A stretch of 64,000 nucleotides of DNA from positions 189,850,962 to 189,914,961 of the forward strand of contig OY986438.1 in the NCBI GenBank assembly GCA_963920525.1, given 5' to 3'. The translations under genes and the position numbers were made by a program. The stretch is from Dichetophora obliterata (lineage: Eukaryota > Arthropoda > Insecta > Diptera > Sciomyzidae). Within the stretch, counting starts at the first letter, position 1; each line of letters starts with the position of its first letter. Below the pieces are notes generated by a model, which was not told where the DNA came from, did not search any database, and was given only the letters and a program-made list of their open reading frames with translations. Shown here piece after piece: positions 11,648 through 22,381 of the stretch.

Positions 11648-13532
11648 GGGCCATTTTGTTCACAAAGGGCATAAATATGATTTAATTCGGGGATAACTAT
11701 CTCTAGGTTAATTTATGCCAAGCGTATAAGTCGGGAGATAAAAAAGTGGTTTTGTTCACATTTTATCCCGGCTTTATGCTTAGAGTATAAATTCGCTCTC
11801 AGTTTATATCGATTTCCATTGGAATGTTAGAGTGTTGCTCATTAATTAAAAAATGTGTGGGGATTTTTGGTGTGTTGTTGCTGATTTGAGGGTTTTCACT
11901 CCAACTAGGTAAAATTGGGTCGCTGATTCCGAATCCGTTGTCAGGATTTCAAAACTCGAAAATTTTTCTACACATAGGGCTGCCACCTAAAAATGTTTTA
12001 TTTTAAGAATTTTAAACATGAGGAAAGAGTACTGGGGGGTCGCTGATTTTGAATCTGAATTCAAAATTTTAAAATTCAAGATAGTGGATAGGGCTGCCAC
12101 TTAAATTTTTTGTATTTTTATGAATTCGTGACTGGCAAAAAAATGCTACACCAAAAATGGGTCGCTGAATACGAATCCGTGGTCAGAATTTCAAAATTAT
12201 AAAGTTTTGAAATAATAGGGTTGCCACCTAATAATATGTATTTTTAAGAACTTTAAACATTACTTAACAGTGTTAGGGAGTCACTGATTTCGAATCTGAG
12301 GTTAGAATTTTAAAATTCAAAATGGTGGATAGGGTTGCCAAAAAAAATGGTACACCAAAAATGGGTTGCTGAATACGAATCCATGGTCAGAATTTCAAAA
12401 TTATAAGATTTTCAAATAATAGGGCTGCCACCTAATAATATGTATTTTTAAGAATTTTAAACATTATTTAACAGTGCTAGGGAGTCACTGATTTCGAATC
12501 TGAGGTCAGAGTTTTAAAATTCAAAATTAAGGATAGGGTTGCCACTTTAATTTCTTGTATTTTTATGAATTCGGGGCTGGCAAAAAAATGATATGCCAAA
12601 AATGGGTCGCTGAATCCAAATCCGTGGTCATTTTGAAATTCTGACCACGGATTCGGATTCAGCGACCAATTTTTACCTGTTAGTTCGCACCAGCCTCGAA
12701 TTCATAAAAATAAAAAAATTAAGTTGGATGCCCTACTCACCATCTTGAATTTTAAAATTCTGACTCCAGATTCGAAATCAGTGACTCCATAACACTGTTA
12801 AATTATGTTTAAAATTCTAAAAAATACATATTATTAGGTGGCAGCCCTATTATTTCAAAACTTTATCATTTTGAAATTCTGGCCACGGATTCGGGTTCAG
12901 CGACCCATTTTTGGTATACCATTTTTTTGGCAGCCCCGAATTTGTAAAAATTTAAAAAATTAAGGTGGCAGCCCTATCCACCATCTTGAATTTAAAAATT
13001 TTGAGTTCAGATTCAAAATCAGTAACCCCCAATACTGTTCCCTCATGTTTAAAAATTCTTAAAATGAAACATTTTTAGGTGGCAACCCTATGTGTGGAAA
13101 AATTTTTAAATTCTGACAACGGATACGGATTCAGTGACCCATTTTTACCCTTTAGTTCGCGACAGCCCCGAATTCGTAAAAATAAGAAATTAAGGTGGCA
13201 ACCTTATCCAACATCTTGAATTTTAAAATTCAGACACCAGATTCGAAATCAGTAGCCCCCAATACTGTTTCCCTATGTTTAAAAATCTGTATTTTCAATA
13301 TTTTGACACCAAGTAAATAAAAAATATTAAAATAAGAGTGATGAGAGCGAATTAAAAATCTTAACTCACCAATTTTCACGAGTTTAATATTTCTGGGGTT
13401 AAGCTATCTCGCCACCATTTTTATCTCCAGCTTGAAGAGATAAAAGCTTAATTCACTGTGAACAAATGAAAACTGGAAAAATCATGGAATTAACTCGGGG
13501 ATAAATTTATCTCTCTGTGAACAAATTGGCCC
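11648..13532. mobile_element. Foldback element FB1 with tandem subrepeats in both arms
   Basis: Ends are GGGCCATTTTGTTCACA and its inverted counterpart, flanked by TTA on both sides (11645-11647 and 13533-13535). The undisturbed right arm of the host element reads CCTAAAAAC at this point, giving an empty-site comparison. Each arm is a run of ~105-125-bp modules containing GGGTCGCTGAATACGAATCC or GTCACTGATTTCGAATCTG followed by GGTCAGAATTTCAAAA. Seven modules point right (about 11930, 12035, 12158, 12279, 12363, 12480, 12604) and six point left. The two types alternate, and the palindrome turns at about 12630-12641. There is no ORF. It can extrude as a very long hairpin and must depend on a transposase supplied elsewhere. 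Confidence 0.9.
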
Positions 13533-14480
13533 TTAAAAACTTTTCATATATAGGGAATAAAGGTAACATAAATGGACGTTCTAAATAATAAGGAAATGCC
13601 TAAGAAGCAGCAGAAAAAGTTGACAAGTCACCGAAATCCTAGCCCTGGTTATGACTAAAAAAAATTTAAGCTGTTGACTTCAAAAACACATTTTTTTGAA
13701 AAAACAATATTAAAAATCTTAAAATTTTTTATTTTATTTACCTAAAAGCATTATATAACAGCATATATTTCTAACAGCATTATAACAAACATGCTGAAAC
13801 TTGAGTTTGGACCTGGAATCAAGTTAATTGTACACGCAATCTGAGCATAATGAGCAGCTGGACTAACTTTTATCTAGTTTCAATTGGAACAAATGATGCA
13901 GTCCTCCTTAAATTTTGAAGGACAGTAGAGTTTAGTTACAGCAGCATATGCCTATTTTTCTGAAATTTTTTTATTCAAAATACGTTTAAAAAATGAATTT
14001 AATATTGTGTTGCATATTAAATTAAAGCTGTTTATTTTACCTTTAAAATAGGCTATAAAACATCTACATACACTTCTTTGGATTGAAATTTACTATTGTT
14101 TTTTTTAAAAATGAAATTATTAAAAAAAAAATACAGTTTTGTGTAGAAACACAGGCACTACTTAAGAAAAAATAACTCAAATCTGAGGCATAAAATTTAG
14201 ATGTTGGCTGATTTAATATCAAATGACCCTAATGTTAAATTCATTACAATTTATTAGCATAGATTTTTTGAAGAATAATGCGAGGAAATTTCGCCTATAA
14301 AAATAATAAAATGTAGTAAGTACGAGTAGTACAGAAAAATGTTAAGAATTTCACTTATTTGTAAAAAAATATTTCTCAGTTGGTTTTGAATGAGGTTTGG
14401 GTTACTTTATTATTAACCTTCTCATATTTTTTTCCATAATTAAAATATACGATTATTTCGAATTGAGGATGAATATTAAA

Positions 14481-14640
14481 TTTACTAAAATTTTGTGTTT
14501 GTGAAGTTCCAGTTAGTCTATGTGTTTTAAATCTATTTCTTAGTTTTGTCATATTGACATCTACTTTGGAAATAGTTCTCTCAAAATTGTCAGAAGAGTT
14601 AGATAAGCAAATTTGCTCTTCAACATATGCTGTTAGCTAA
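14481..14640 (-). pseudogene. hAT transposase C-terminal dimerisation domain, fragment
   Basis: The minus strand encodes LTAYVEEQICLSNSSDNFER followed by TISKVDVNMTKLRNRFKTH. It matches the hAT dimerisation signature, in which a short loop with S-S-x-x-x-E-R-x-x-S precedes K-x-R-N-R. The frame closes just upstream at a stop, and no catalytic core was found. It lies inside the inverted-repeat element 11411-15211, supporting a hAT origin for that element. Confidence 0.75.
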
Positions 14641-15211
14641 GGAAATACCAAACTAGAATCCACTCTTAAAATTTCGACGTTTTCATATTTTAATAACTTA
14701 ATTCTCGGAATTATTATCAATCAATATTTTGTAAATCATCTTTTAAGACTAAGTTTAGAAAAAGTAAATATGAGTACTAGACCAAAATATTTAACTTCTT
14801 GCTTTTGCAATTTTTTTGGGTTCAATGCAACAAGGAATTTAAAACTGGTTCAATTAAAACGAAGTAGTTTTTATTTAATTTATTCATCTATATTATTATC
14901 AGGACTAGGATTTCGATGAAATGTCATCTTTTTTATGCTGATTCTAAGACATTTCCTGGTTATCTAGAACGTCCATTTATGTTTTCTGAATTCTAAAAAT
15001 GAAAAGTTTTTAGGTAATTTTACATCGTTTTTTATAGGTTTTAGTTTTAAGGCATTTTTTACTAGACTTAGGTAATTTTTAGCGATTTTTGGGTTATTTT
15101 ATTGCAATTTTTTATTGCAAAGTTTTTTAGATCATTTCAGTGTAATTTTAATAGAATGTTTTGTTCTGTATTTTTCGTACAAAAAATATAAAAATGCAAT
15201 TTTTTAAATAA

Positions 15212-16973
15212 GTCCTGATTATAATATTTATGAATAGTTTGCAACAATTTGTTATTTGCCTGATTTACCTGAAAACAATGACGATTGAAATCAGTTGAGC
15301 CTTTATTGCGTTAACTTGACGTATTTAGCGTCACTCTGGCAACGCTGCTTTTTGTTGAAAGCGATTTAAAGATACTGTAGCACAGTTGAAGGGTAACTGT
15401 TGTACTACTGTCAGAAGAAATTGGTTTGTGTCTTGAATATTTTTTGTTTAATTATGTTACAGTGCTTTTTAAGGATATTGTTATCTTAACCCTTGACTTG
15501 CCGATGATATAAAGAGTGATACAAAATTTTGCAGTCTATTATCCTTGCTTGTGACATTATTTTCTTAAGAGGGCGGTAATTTAATTAATTTTTTTTTCTA
15601 TTTTAATGTTTGTGTTAACGTATTAATGTACAACATATAAAGAAAATTAAAAGTCGATTGGAGTTAAACTGAGGGACATATGGAGTTGTTAATGGTGATA
15701 TGGATTCACACTGCTGGAAAGTTTTAAATTAAATTTTAAATTTACTGCACCGATCTTTTAAAAATGTTGAACACTCTTTCTCTATATAAATGACGATTTT
15801 TCTTCAATTTGAACGTATTTTATTACAACATAATTTCTGTTTTTTTTATGGAAAATCAGTATTTTGATTTCTGAGTGCTGTAAAAAACTAAAACAAATGA
15901 AAAAAAAAAAACAAAACAGCGTTTCTTGCAGAAGCTTATCCGCTAATGAAATTATATAATTTTTGTGTTTATATGATCACAACATTTATGATTGACAACA
16001 CAATGATACTTTTTTTGAGACATCTGCGGAGACTCGGTGTCAATGGGTCATTTCTATATAGTTATTAATGAGAGTTTCACAGAACATTTATAAATTCTTT
16101 ATTATGTAGCTTTACACGCTCTCGCTACGTAAGCGGTAGGAACCATCATATTTTGCACACATGTCTGAGCATTAAAATGTCAGCTTACTGATTATGCTGT
16201 CCAATCTGTGCTGGCTTGCTATGCACAAAGGTCGAATGCATCGGGATTATTTATTGAGTAGCAGTGTAAAAACAAAATAGCTCAACATAAACGCAAATTC
16301 CGAGCACGAGATGTCAAAGCAAATCCTGACACTGACAGTAGTAGTTGGTGTAATAATATTTATAACCCGTATATTTTGGACTTGCTATATTATTTGGCTC
16401 ATATTTGCAAGGGTTGAATATTTATTGATAGCTCAAGTTTAATTGCTAGTTGCATCAAATATTGAGAAACTAATTAATTCAAAATCAAGGTGGCGGTTGA
16501 ATAAGTATTTTGCTTTAGTTGTATATATTTGCAATGCGTTGCCACAACTGATTTCTCTGGAGTATAACATAACCGTAGTTTTATTACTTGTATGCTCTTG
16601 GAGTGTAACAGTTGCTGTTTTTGCTTAATAGTTTATTTACTAGATGGGAAATTGCTATTGTTTTCAAGGCAGTCATGCTTCCTTTGTTTCCGTTGGGATT
16701 AGTGGCAAATAATAAGAAATTAAATATAAATAAGAGCGCAAAGGAACAAACAGACACATAATATGGTCTATTTGTGGCATGAAATTGCCAATATGAGTAC
16801 ATGCTATATATGTATGTACAAATACTATGTTCCTAAAGGTAGAAATAAAATGTCACGGTTTAGTTGGGGTGTTAACTTGTTTTGGTATTTTTAGTTTAAA
16901 TATAAAAGATTAGTAGGCATTTGATGTTACTAAAATATAAGAATTTTCATTCACAAAATAATTTGTGTGAAAA
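15212..16973. other. Non-coding stretch, nothing recognised
   Basis: About 1.8 kb of AT-rich sequence. Short frames on both strands show no domain, and no inverted repeat, tandem repeat or RNA gene stood out. It may be host intergenic or intronic DNA. Confidence 0.5.
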
Positions 16974-17007
16974 ATTCAACTAAGAAAAGTATAATTCTTA
17001 GTTGAAT
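16974..17007. repeat. Short perfect palindrome
   Basis: ATTCAACTAAGAA at 16974-16986 is the exact reverse complement of 16995-17007, with an 8-base spacer. It is too short for an element; it could be a hairpin or a MITE relic. Confidence 0.8.
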
Positions 17008-17239
17008 ATTAAGTTAACTTAAAAAATTATCACTTTAAAAAATTAGAAAACATATGAAATTAAATAAGACCGTTAGAAAAAAAGTCCAGAAGAAACTCAT
17101 TCGTAAAAAGGTAAAAAATTTATTAAAGAAAAAATTTATACCTTAAAAAGTAAGCATTTTAAAAGGGTTAGTGTTCATAATTTGCTCTTATATTATTTTA
17201 CTTTTATAATTATGTCTAATAAATCAAGGAGGTTAAAGT

Positions 17240-17750
17240 GATAATTACAATAACTGTCATGGAATCATATCATACCGTACCATAGCATCATAACTTACCA
17301 TGATATTATACCATACCATAAATTTATAAGTTTTATATAATTTGTTGTCAAAAATAGTGGTAAAACATTACTACAAAAGAATAAAAAATAATGATAAAAA
17401 TAGTAGTAAAAAAAAATATTAGAGATAGTTGTAGAAAAAGTTTTATAAGAAACCATGATAATATTACATGTCAGAAAATCATATCGCACTATATTAAAAT
17501 ACCATCATACCAAGTCCAACATATTATACCATTAAATACCATCATTCTATCATATCATAACTTATCATCATACAATACATGATAATTCAAGTCATACCAT
17601 TATATCATTACAGTTTTTCATATCAATTCATACCATAATACCATGCATCATATGAAATCCATTATACCAAACACATTATACCATATCATACCATACCATA
17701 ACACACTATCATCATACCATTATATTATATCCTACCGTCTATACCCAAGC
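17240..17750. repeat. Degenerate CATAC/ATACC low-complexity tract
   Basis: Words such as ATCATACCAT, CCATACCATA and TATACCATAC dominate about 500 bp. The middle (17330-17470) is less regular. It is a decayed pentamer-type simple repeat and is not coding. Confidence 0.8.
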
Positions 17751-17972
17751 CGAAAAAATGGCCGGACTTTGTACTTGTATTCCTCAGCTCATGTCAAATA
17801 AATGGGATCTTTCCTGCTTATTACACTCAAAAATTTTTGTGTGTAAATATTTTTAACAACTGTGAACCATGAGTAGCTGAAAACTATAAATAAAATTCGT
17901 AGAACCGACGTATATTAGTACATATATCGAATATTTTATTCGTATTAGTACAATAGCAAATTAATGCTGAAT

Positions 17973-18228
17973 ATAATATCTCTCATTTACTTCAAGACCG
18001 TCATAACTCAAAAAACGCGATTTTGCAAAAATAGTGTTTCAAGTTTTCAATTGCCTTGCTCTTGTATAAAAAGCAAGAGCCATATTCTCTTCTCACGCTG
18101 AGAGTATTTAAAATAAAAACATGAAATTTTTACACAATATGGAGCATGATTAACCTGCATCTGCATCATTAACCTAAAAATCGTGTTTCTTGAGTTATGA
18201 CGGTCTTTAAGTAAATGAGCGATATAAT
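17973..18228. mobile_element. Inverted-repeat MITE (~255 bp)
   Basis: The left end CTCATTTACTTCAAGACCG, followed by TCATAACTCAA, is repeated inverted at 18172-18224 with a handful of mismatches. Arms are about 50 bp. The TSD is unclear. There is no ORF. Confidence 0.75.
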
Positions 18229-18240
18229 AACGAAAAAAAA

Positions 18241-18800
18241 ATATTCTGTCCGAGCTGAGGCTTGAACCTCGGCTACTAGCTTACGGGCCACGCACTCTAC
18301 TAGTCGGCTACAGTCACTTTACAATCATATAAGGGCACTTCACGATCTTGTTGCATCGTTGCAAATGCAAAATAAACAGCTTTTACAAAAACAAAAAGCA
18401 TTGAAAAGCTTTTGCTACATATGCTTTTTGTTTTTGTAAGAGATGTTTATTGTGCATTTGCAACGATGCAACAAGATCGTGAAGTGCCCTATAGTTCCTT
18501 ATATTATGTAGTTGTTCGACAAACCAGGCAAAAAAAAACATTCTGTCTGAGCTGGGGTTTGAACCTCGGCTCTTTAGCTTTCGGGCCACGAACTCTGCCA
18601 GTAGTCTGCAGCCTCTTTACAATCATGCAATTTCTTGTATTCTGTAGTCGTGCGTCAAACAAGCAAAAAAAAAACCCTGTCTGAAATGGAGTTCGAACCT
18701 TGGCTCTTGAACTTATGGGCCACGCAATCTACCAGTAGGCTACAGCTACTTTACAATCATACAGTTCCTTATATTATGTAGTTGTTTGACACGCAAGGCA
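18241..18800 (-). repeat. Tandem tRNA-like units with pol III boxes and T-run terminators
   Basis: Three direct copies occur on the minus strand (about 18320-18241, 18622-18531 and 18752-18668), with an estimated period of 130-139 bp once the hairpin insertion 18332-18490 is removed. Each carries an A-box-like TAGCCxACTxGTAGA, a GTGGCCC(A/G)TAAG loop region and a B-box-like GGTTCAAGCC, GGTTCAAACC or GGTTCGAAC. An 8-10-nt T run follows, as in an RNA polymerase III terminator. Between the tRNA-like parts is a common linker (TACAATCAT, TTATATTATGTAGT). The cloverleaf stems do not pair well, so these are tRNA-derived repeats or SINE heads and not functional tRNA genes. Whether they are transcribed is unknown. 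Confidence 0.65.
18332..18490. mobile_element. Hairpin MITE (159 bp) inserted in the tRNA-like array
   Basis: A near-complete palindrome: AGGGCACTTCACGATCTTG through AAAAAGCAT is mirrored from ATGCTTTTTG to GAAGTGCCCT, leaving a loop of about 20 bases. It is flanked by ATA on both sides (18329-18331 and 18491-18493). The third array unit provides an empty-site analogue (CATACAGTTCC). Confidence 0.85.
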
Positions 18801-19386
18801 AAACTTAACGTCAGTTGATAGCTATTTGTATGTAGAACATGTGTATAAAATGTCGAAATTATCGGTTTTGTAGTTTTTTCGGAATTGTCGTCACCGACTT
18901 TAAAAATTACATGTTTGGGAAAATCAATTTAAAACTTTTTTACTTTAACTTTAAAAAGAAAATTTTTGATTTAAGAAAATATAAAATAGTCCTCTTTTGA
19001 TCAAATCAAGCACTAAAAGATAATGTTGAGAAAAAATATTATGATGAGCATTTATATTTATTATTGAATAAAATAACCGTGCGATTTCACGGCATAAGGA
19101 AATTAATTGCTTGCATTATGCATAAAAATACACAGATAGTAAGAATTAGTTAGTTGAAAAATTGGCAGTGTTTTTGACCAAAAAGCCTTTGTTACGAAAA
19201 AAGTTACTAGAAAAAAATTGAGCATGGGAAATGTTAAACTAAAAATCCTTGAGAAAAACACAACACACAAAATCACGTGTGAGAGTTAAAGTCAAGTTGA
19301 TGTTAAGAAAAACAAACAAAAAAAAAAAAACCGAATAACAATAACATATCTTTTACATTATCCTGCCACGTTATTGTCTGCCATTG
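18801..19386. other. Non-coding stretch, nothing recognised
   Basis: AT-rich, with scattered homopolymers (A-run near 19320). No gene, RNA or repeat could be supported. Confidence 0.5.
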
Positions 19387-19750
19387 AAGCACAACTATTC
19401 ATAACCATACGGTATCGTTTCGATTTTGAGGTGATATCGTAAAGGTGATAATTTCTATCGATAACGATACACGAGACGATATCGTTATGATATCAAAAAG
19501 TACTGTTTTCGATACAAATTGACATATCGCAAACGATATCGAAAACATAGTAATTGCGATATCGAAATTTCAATGTCGTTTCGATATCGAGATGATATCG
19601 TAAAGATGATAAATTCTATCGTTTACGCTTCACGAGACGATATCGTTATGATATCGAAAAAAAACAGTTCTCGATAAAAATGGATGCATCCTTAACGATA
19701 TCGAAAGCATATTAATCCTTGATATCAAAACGATATTGCAAATAATAACC
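19387..19750. repeat. GATATCG-rich repeat, two ~161-bp units
   Basis: CGTTTCGAT begins units at 19416 and 19577, each followed by TGATATCGTAAAG.TGATAA, CACGAGACGATATCG, TTATGATATC and AACGATATCGAAA.CAT. The palindrome GATATC recurs many times. The same word-set resumes at about 22205 and 23662. Confidence 0.85.
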
Positions 19751-19849
19751 ATCCGGATGTTTGAACTGCGGCCGCGTACGTGTAAGTTCATCAGCTTATC
19801 CATTCAACCATCGCAATTGTTAATTAATCGTCGCTTAATTTGCTTCATT

Positions 19850-19905
19850 AAGAATGAAAGCTAGCCTTCGGTCGTGAGTTCAAACCCCAACCGGGAGAAA
19901 AATTT
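19850..19905 (+). other. tRNA-like 3' half with T-run
   Basis: GAAAGCTAGCC then GAGTTCAAACCCCAACCGG and a run of about 10 T resemble the 3' halves of the units at 18241-18800, in the opposite orientation. The 5' half was not clearly found. Confidence 0.45.
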
Positions 19906-20192
19906 TTTTTTGCTGTTTTAATATGTAGATATTTCATATTGTACAATTTTTTTTACGAAAGTTCGAATTGTTATATTGTTATAGATTTTTTTAATTTATG
20001 TCAAAAAAAATTTTTTTGCTTAAAACATGTAATAATAACAGCGAACTTAAAATATATGATTTATTTTTAAAAAGGTTTTTAAAACAATTAATGCAAAGAA
20101 ATTAAACACTGAATACGAGATATCGGACTCGTAGGCGAGCTCGAAACGAACACGAGCTCTCGGTTCCATAGAAAAATGTAGGAAAAGACAAA

Positions 20193-21985
20193 GGACCATT
20201 TTGTTCACAAAGGGCATAAATATGATTTAATTTGGGGATAACTATCTCTAGGTTAATTTTATACCAAGCGTATAAATCGGGAGATAAAAAAGTGGGTTTG
20301 TTCACATTTTATCCCGGCTTTATGCTTAGAGCATAAACTTGCTCTCAGTTTATATCGATTTCCATTGGAATGTTAGAGTGTTGCTCATTAATTAAAAAAT
20401 GTGTGGGGATTTTTGGTTTATTTTTGCGAATTTGGGGGTTTGATCGAACACTATTGATTTTGCATCTGATGTCAGAATTTCAAAATTCTAAAATTTTCCT
20501 ACACAGGGCTGCCAACTAAACATTTTTTTAAAAATTGTAAACATGAAGAAACAGTATTGCGGGTTACTTCTTTCGAATCTGGTGTCAGAATTTTTAAATA
20601 CAAGATGGCGGATAAAGTTGCCACCTAATTTCTTGTTTATTTATGCGAATTCAACTCTGGAAGACACACTAGGTAAAATTGGGTCGCTGATTCCGAATCC
20701 GCTGTCAGAATTTCAAAACTCGAAAATTTTTCTACACATAAGGCTGCCACCTAAAATGTTTTATTTTAAGAATTTTAAACATGAAAAAAGAGTATTGGCA
20801 GTCGCTGAGTTCGAATCTGAAGTCAGAAATTTAAAATTCAGGATAGTGGATAGGGTTGCCGCCTTAATTTTTTGTATTTTTATGAATTCGGGACTGGCAA
20901 AAATTATGGTACACCAAATATGGGTCGCTGAGTACGAATCCATGGTCAGAATTTTAAAATTATAAAATTTTGAAATAATAGGGTTGCCATGGTCAGAATT
21001 TCATAATGATAAAATTTTATAATAATAGGGCTGCTGCCACCTAAGAATATGTATTTTCAAAGGTAAAAGCAACCCTATTATTTCAAAATTTTATAATTTT
21101 GAAATTCTGACTATGGATTCGGATTCAGCGACCCATATTTGGTGTACCATTTTTTTGCCAGTCTTGAATTCATAAAAATACAAAAAATCAGGGTGGCACC
21201 CCTATCCTCAATTTTGAATTTTATAATTATGACTTCAGATTCGAAATCAGTGACTCCCTAATTCTGTTAACTGATGTTTAAAATTCTAAAAAATACATAT
21301 TATTAGGTGGCAACCCTATTATTTCAAAACTTTATCCTTTTGAAATTCTCGCTACGGATTCGGCTTCAGCGACCCATTTTTGGTATACCATTTTTATTTT
21401 GCCAGCCCCGAATTCATAAAAATACAAAAAATTAAGGTGGCAACCCTATCCACCATCTTGAATTTTTAATTTCTGACTTCAGATTCGATCTCAGCGACCC
21501 CCAATACTCTTTCTTCATGTTTAAAATTCTTAAAATAAAACATTTTTAGGTGGCACCCCTACGTGCAGAAAAATTTTCGAGTTTTAAAATTTTGACAACG
21601 GATTCGGATTCAGCGACCCATTTCTACCCTTTAGTTCGCGTCAGCCCCGAATTCGTAAAAATAAAAAAGTAAGGTGGCAACCTTATCCAAATTTTAAAAT
21701 TCTGACATCAGATTCGAAATCAGTAATCCCAATACTGTTTCCCTATGTTTAAAAATCTGTATTTTCAATATATTGACACCAAGTAAATAAAAAATATTAA
21801 AATGAGAGTGATGAGAGTTAATTAAAAATCTTTACTCACCAATTTTCACGAGTTAAATATTTCTGGGGTTAAGCTATCTCGCCACCATGAGTTAAATGCT
21901 TAACTCACTGTGAACAAATGAAAAACTGGAAAAATTATGGAATTAACTCGGGGATAAATTTATCTCTCTGTGAACAAAATGACCC
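20193..21985. mobile_element. Foldback element FB2, second copy of the FB1 family
   Basis: The ends GGACCATTTTGTTCACA and TGTGAACAAAATGACCC mirror those of FB1. The first ~230 bases (GGGCATAAATATGATTTAAT, TTTATCCCGGCTTTATGC, GTTTATATCGATTTCC) are collinear with FB1. Both arms carry the GGTCGCTGATTCCGAATCC and CAGATTCGAAATCAGTGA modules alternating with GGGTTGCCACCT-like linkers. The turn-around is near 21050-21075. Flanking TTA is not conserved, so this copy may be older. No ORF is credible. Confidence 0.88.
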
Positions 21986-22204
21986 TAAGAATTTTTGTAT
22001 ATAAATGCCTTCATAGCAAATAATGATCATGATTTTATATAAAAAAGTCGTACTCGTAAACAAGCTCGAAATGAATCTATTGAATTATATGAAAACATTT
22101 TGCATTTTTTCATAAAAAAATTTTAAAATTTTTTCTTGGTTACTCATCATAATAATATAAGCGTACGTAAATAGGTAAGTCCTAGTTATGTTTTTTGAAT
22201 CTAG

Positions 22205-22381
22205 TTATTGTTGCGATACCGCAGTGCAATCATATTAATACTATCGTGATGATATCGAGTACGTATTTATTATAGATATCGTTACTATATCGCAATGCTA
22301 TCGTTATTATAATATCGTAATGATATATAGTAATTTTTAATATAGATAACGTTACGATATCGAAATGCTATCGTTATTATA
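22205..22381. repeat. GATATCG-type repeat, left part
   Basis: ATATCGTTA, GCAATGCTATCGTTATTATA and ACGATATCGAAATGCTATCG recur. The tract continues to the TA at which a mariner-like element is inserted. Confidence 0.75.

Larger units (their letters stand above)
11411..15211. mobile_element. Long inverted-repeat element (hAT-related), interrupted by foldback FB1
   Basis: Sequence at 11411-11644 plus 13536-13660 matches the reverse complement of about 14900-15211. Shared blocks include AACTAAAACC.ATAAAAAA, ACATAAATGGACGTTCTA and TCGAAATCCTAG. Removing FB1 (11648-13532) makes the left arm collinear with the right arm. The interior (13680-14880) is AT-rich and holds a minus-strand hAT dimerisation-domain remnant. 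The outer ends are fuzzy (TTAAAAAATTTGCAT-like) and I could not fix a TSD. Confidence 0.75.

Noticed and set aside
18241..18800. Cluster of functional tRNA genes
   Set aside because: Only promoter-like boxes and T runs are conserved; the stems do not pair, and the units are embedded in a tandem repeat with a common linker.
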